Source: Polyangium mundeleinium
GTDB lineage: Bacteria > Myxococcota_A > Polyangia > Polyangiales > Polyangiaceae
Reading direction: 5' to 3'
DNA: 64,000 bases
Assembly: GCF_028369105.1 (NCBI RefSeq)
Contig: NZ_JAQNDO010000001.1
Span: forward strand, 4,432,501-4,496,500
Under the pieces are notes generated by a model that worked only from the letters and a program-made list of their open reading frames with translations, was not told where the DNA came from and did no database searches. The translations under genes were made by a program, and so were the position numbers. Below are positions 61,559 through 64,000 of the stretch, one piece after another (the stretch's first letter is position 1; the number at the start of each line of letters is the position of its first letter).

Positions 61559-62083
61559 ATGAGCGACGGCATGAACAGGGTGGTACTTCTCGGCAACCTC
61601 GGCGCGGATCCGGAGCTCCGGTACGCGGGCAGCGGGACGGCGGTGCTTCAATTCCGGATGGCGACGAACGAGTCGTTCCTCGACAGGAACCGCGAGCTCA
61701 CGGAGCGGACCGAGTGGCACAACGTGGTCGTCTTTGGCCCGCGCGCGGAGGGCCTCGCGCGTGTGCTCGGCAAGGGATCGTGCGTGCTCGTGGAGGGGAC
61801 GCTGCGCACGTCGAGTTACGAGAAGGACGGCCAGAAGCGGTACAAGACCGAGGTGCACGCGCGTGACATCTGCCTCGCGGGCGGGCCCTCGCCGGCGCCG
61901 CACCGCGAGCACGCGGGGGCGCTGCGTCGCGACGCGGACGACGACATCGCGCCGGTGGAGATGTCGCTCCCGCAGGAGGAGCCCGAGGTCCCGCCGGAGC
62001 CCACGCCGCCGGCCCGCCCCCCGCGGAAGCGGAACGGCGCGCCGCCACGAAAAACCGAGATGCTCGAAGAGATGCCGTTCTGA
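61559..62083 (+). CDS. ssb: single-stranded DNA-binding protein SSB
   Basis: 174 aa. OB-fold with NRVVLLGNLGADPELRYAGS, FRMATNESF, TEWHNVVVFG, GKGSCVLVEGTLRTSSYEKD and the strand YKTEVHARDICL. Then a Pro/acid-rich linker and the acidic tip EEMPF, the usual protein-docking end. It coats single-stranded DNA in replication and repair. ATG 61559 with GGAACGGAGGAC before it. It follows recA at 54 bp on the same strand. Confidence 0.94.
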   Translation: MSDGMNRVVLLGNLGADPELRYAGSGTAVLQFRMATNESFLDRNRELTERTEWHNVVVFGPRAEGLARVLGKGSCVLVEGTLRTSSYEKDGQKRYKTEVHARDICLAGGPSPAPHREHAGALRRDADDDIAPVEMSLPQEEPEVPPEPTPPARPPRKRNGAPPRKTEMLEEMPF

Positions 62084-62189
62084 AACGGCATGGGGGGTGA
62101 CACGGCCCGGGGCGTGCGGAAAACGCGCCCCGGGCCCGCGGCTCGGCCCTTGTGGCAGCCCGGTCCCCGTGGCAAATATCGAGCATACC

Positions 62190-63797
62190 ATGGCACATCG
62201 ACTTACCACGACGCCCCTGCTTGCCCTTGTCTTCGCTGGTTTCGCTGTCGCCAGCGGCTGCGGCCGATCGTTCCCCGGCACCGGCGACAGCAGCTCGGAC
62301 GGCGGCGGAGGGTTCGCCGGGCACGGCGGCGGCATCGGCGGTGTGGGCGGCGTCGGTGGTGTGGGCGGTGTGGGCGGCGTCGGTGGTGTGGGCGGGGTGG
62401 GCGGGGTGGGCGGCGTCGGTGGCGTGGGTGGCGTCGGTGGCGTGGGCGGCGTCGGTGGCGTCGGCGGTACCATGGGCTTCTGCAGCGACGGCAAGGTCGA
62501 CGTGGGCGAGGAGTGCGACGACGGCCCGCTGAACAGCGACACCGGCGCTTGCAAGACCACGTGCGAGAAGGCGGTCTGCGGCGACGGGTTCGTGTATGCG
62601 GCGGCCGAGGCGTGCGACGACGCCAACGAGATCGACGGCGACGGCTGCAACCACGACTGCATCGTCTCGGGCACGGTGCTCTTCACGCAGAGCCACAGCA
62701 TCCCGTCGTCGACAGGCGAGGAGATCACGAGCGTCCGGCTGGACCCCAAGGGCAACCTCATCGTCGGCGGGCTCCTCGGCCTGACGGGCACGCCGGATCA
62801 TTACGACGGGTTCGTAGGCAAGCTCGATCCGGCGGGCAACCCGATGTGGTTTGCCCTGGTCAGCGGCGCGGCGGGCCTCGACGACGCAATTTACGGCGTG
62901 GCGGTCGAGCCATCCGGCAACATCGTCGCCGTGGGATACGAGACCCTCGCCGACGGGACGACGAACATGATCGTTCGTCGGTACGACACGAACGGCGGGC
63001 TTCTGTGGTCGCAGAGCTACGACGGCGGAGTCGACGGATACGATTTCGCGTGGGGCGTCGCGACACAGGGCGGAGGGCACGTCTACGTCGCCGGGGCCAT
63101 GATGGCGAACGCCAGCGGGAGTGATTTCGCGGTGCTGAAGTTGTCGATCGTAGACGGCTCGATCATGGGGCAGCGCCTCGTGGACGGGCCGGGCAAGGCC
63201 ACCGATGCGGCGCAGGGCATCGCGCTCGACGGCAATTTCGCCTATGCCGTCGGCTACGTGACGAACGAGGCGGGCTCGACGGACGTCTTGGTGACCAAGC
63301 TGTCGGTCGGCGGCTCCCAGCCGACCGAGTCGTGGACGCGCACCTTCAATGGCGCATTGAACGGCGACGATTACGGGTTCGCAGTCGCGGTCGCCCCGGA
63401 TGGGACCCTCTTCGTCGGCGGCTCCGAGTCCACGAATTTCGGCCGCGACGCCTGGCTGCGCAAGTACGATTCAAACGGGGACGAGCTCTGGACCGAGACC
63501 CACACGAGCCAGGTCCCCGCAGGCCTGGACGCAATCTACGCCGTGGCCACCGACCCGAGCGGCAACGTGATCGTGACGGGCTACGAGATGACCCCCACGC
63601 TCTCGACGGACATCTGGACCCGCAAATACGATCCCTCCGGCAAGGAGCTCTGGACCAACGTGTACGGCGGGGCAGGAGACGGCGCCGATTACGGCGAGGG
63701 GATCACCACGAACAGCGCCTCCGAGGTGTTCGTCGTGGGCACCGAGCTCACGACGAACGAAGGCTACAACGCCTGGATCCGCAAGTACGCGCCCTGA
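62190..63797 (+). CDS. lipoprotein with GVG repeat, DUF4215 Cys motif and beta-propeller repeats
   Basis: 535 aa from ATG 62190. Signal MAHRLTTTPLLALVFAGFAV, lipobox ASGC (Cys24), then a Gly/Val repeat (~50-93), then a Myxococcus-type cysteine repeat (CGDGFVYAAAEACDDANEID, GDGCNHDC) = DUF4215. The rest is a run of strands such as GVAVEPSGNIVAVGYETLAD, AVAPDGTLFVGG and AVATDPSGNVIVTGYEM, a propeller of SBBP type. It is a lipid-anchored surface protein, a very common type in Polyangia. Not linked to the upstream repair genes. Confidence 0.8.
   Translation: MAHRLTTTPLLALVFAGFAVASGCGRSFPGTGDSSSDGGGGFAGHGGGIGGVGGVGGVGGVGGVGGVGGVGGVGGVGGVGGVGGVGGVGGVGGTMGFCSDGKVDVGEECDDGPLNSDTGACKTTCEKAVCGDGFVYAAAEACDDANEIDGDGCNHDCIVSGTVLFTQSHSIPSSTGEEITSVRLDPKGNLIVGGLLGLTGTPDHYDGFVGKLDPAGNPMWFALVSGAAGLDDAIYGVAVEPSGNIVAVGYETLADGTTNMIVRRYDTNGGLLWSQSYDGGVDGYDFAWGVATQGGGHVYVAGAMMANASGSDFAVLKLSIVDGSIMGQRLVDGPGKATDAAQGIALDGNFAYAVGYVTNEAGSTDVLVTKLSVGGSQPTESWTRTFNGALNGDDYGFAVAVAPDGTLFVGGSESTNFGRDAWLRKYDSNGDELWTETHTSQVPAGLDAIYAVATDPSGNVIVTGYEMTPTLSTDIWTRKYDPSGKELWTNVYGGAGDGADYGEGITTNSASEVFVVGTELTTNEGYNAWIRKYAP
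62331..62468 (+). repeat. Gly-Val coding microsatellite
   Basis: About 45 codons alternate GGC/GGT and GTC/GTG in 9-bp units that encode Gly-Val-Gly repeats. Variable third bases rule out a very recent simple expansion, though unit number may vary among strains. Confidence 0.75.
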
Positions 63798-63861
63798 GAG
63801 GGGGTTCATCAGGATTGCGCGCGGCTCGAGCTCAGCACTGGCCAGAACGTCTGCCGTAACG

Positions 63862-64000
63862 TCATCGCGCGCGAGCGCGCGCCACCGCAGCGAGCGCTCG
63901 CGTGGAGAGCGCGCTCGGCGCGAGCTCGTCGGCCCGGCGCACATCCGCCTCGGCCTCGTCGAGCGACCCCGCGCGCAAAGCAAGCAGGCCCCGCGTCAGG
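63862..64000 (-). CDS. 3' end of a TPR-type protein (partial)
   Basis: The C-terminal 45 residues of a minus-strand gene that runs off the window: GLLALRAGSLDEAEADVRRA, then DELAPSALSTRALAAVARAR. The L-A-x-G-x-x-x-E-A-x-x-x-x-x-x-A pattern is that of a tetratricopeptide repeat. Nothing more can be said. Confidence 0.5.
   Translation of the reverse strand, partial: LTRGLLALRAGSLDEAEADVRRADELAPSALSTRALAAVARARAR

Noticed and set aside
62331..62468. CRISPR-like or regulatory repeat
   Set aside because: It is a coding Gly-Val repeat in frame within a lipoprotein; no spacer structure.
60095..62791. 898-codon minus-strand frame across recA, ssb and the lipoprotein gene
   Set aside because: Product is Arg/Pro-rich with a poly-Thr/Pro stretch that mirrors the GVG repeat; pure shadow of three well-supported genes.

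Overview
The window is high-GC DNA with the gene style of a large-genome myxobacterium (Myxococcota, probably Polyangia): clustered GTG/ATG starts coupled by 4-base overlaps, two recA genes, secreted lipoproteins carrying DUF4215-type Cys repeats and beta-propeller repeats, VgrG/PAAR spikes, and a GAF-LuxR regulator. The taxon is inferred from gene style only.

Two zones can be told apart. Positions ~59,510-64,000 look like ordinary chromosome: the 3' part of comM/yifB, recA, ssb, a lipoprotein and the end of another gene. The chromosomal comM lacks its first ~220 residues and begins at its Walker A motif. Everything to the left is accessory, so I read 1 to ~59,510 as (part of) a large integrative element inserted into comM. 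Its left end and its integrase are not in the window.

Layout of the accessory zone. (a) 1-9.0 kb: an XRE regulator, an intact 2,220-bp IS21-family element with a 5-bp target duplication, a tandem FAD-oxidase fusion, the C-terminal remnant of a DndB-like gene and two secreted proteins. (b) 9.0-19.7 kb: a minus-strand backbone block with the element's own RecA, its own full-length ComM/YifB, a MoxR-ATPase/VWA pair, a RadC-like JAMM protein, and many small unrecognised proteins, punctuated by hairpin terminators. (c) 19.8-37.3 kb: a 294-aa backbone protein and then, between two gene wrecks (a DUF5131 pseudogene and an IS4/Tn5-like transposase remnant), a translationally coupled six-gene operon: excisionase-type HTH, 1,782-aa helicase with zinc ribbons and DUF1998, SNF2/DrmD-like helicase (with one frameshift), 1,518-aa PglX/DrmM-like adenine methyltransferase, Rad50/SMC-like ATPase, and HNH nuclease. 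This looks like an anti-phage system that mixes Druantia-like and class-1-DISARM-like parts and is the main discovery candidate. (d) 37.5-46.2 kb: a small lipoprotein, a two-gene NB-ARC plus TPR (STAND) unit, a GNAT N-acyl-synthase-like gene with a haem-oxygenase-like diiron enzyme and a LuxR regulator, an ADP-ribosylation/crystallin-J1-like remnant, and a lipoprotein. (e) 46.2-52.2 kb: a type VI secretion spike island with VgrG carrying a peptidoglycan-binding tail, an aegerolysin-like plus predicted caspase-like effector, PAAR, and a protein with repeated 'LPF' motifs. (f) 52.4-59.5 kb: three HNH nuclease genes (one frameshifted), two membrane proteins, a long ParB-like protein and a MerR-like double-HTH protein next to the comM junction.

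No tRNA, rRNA, CRISPR array or recognisable integrase was found.
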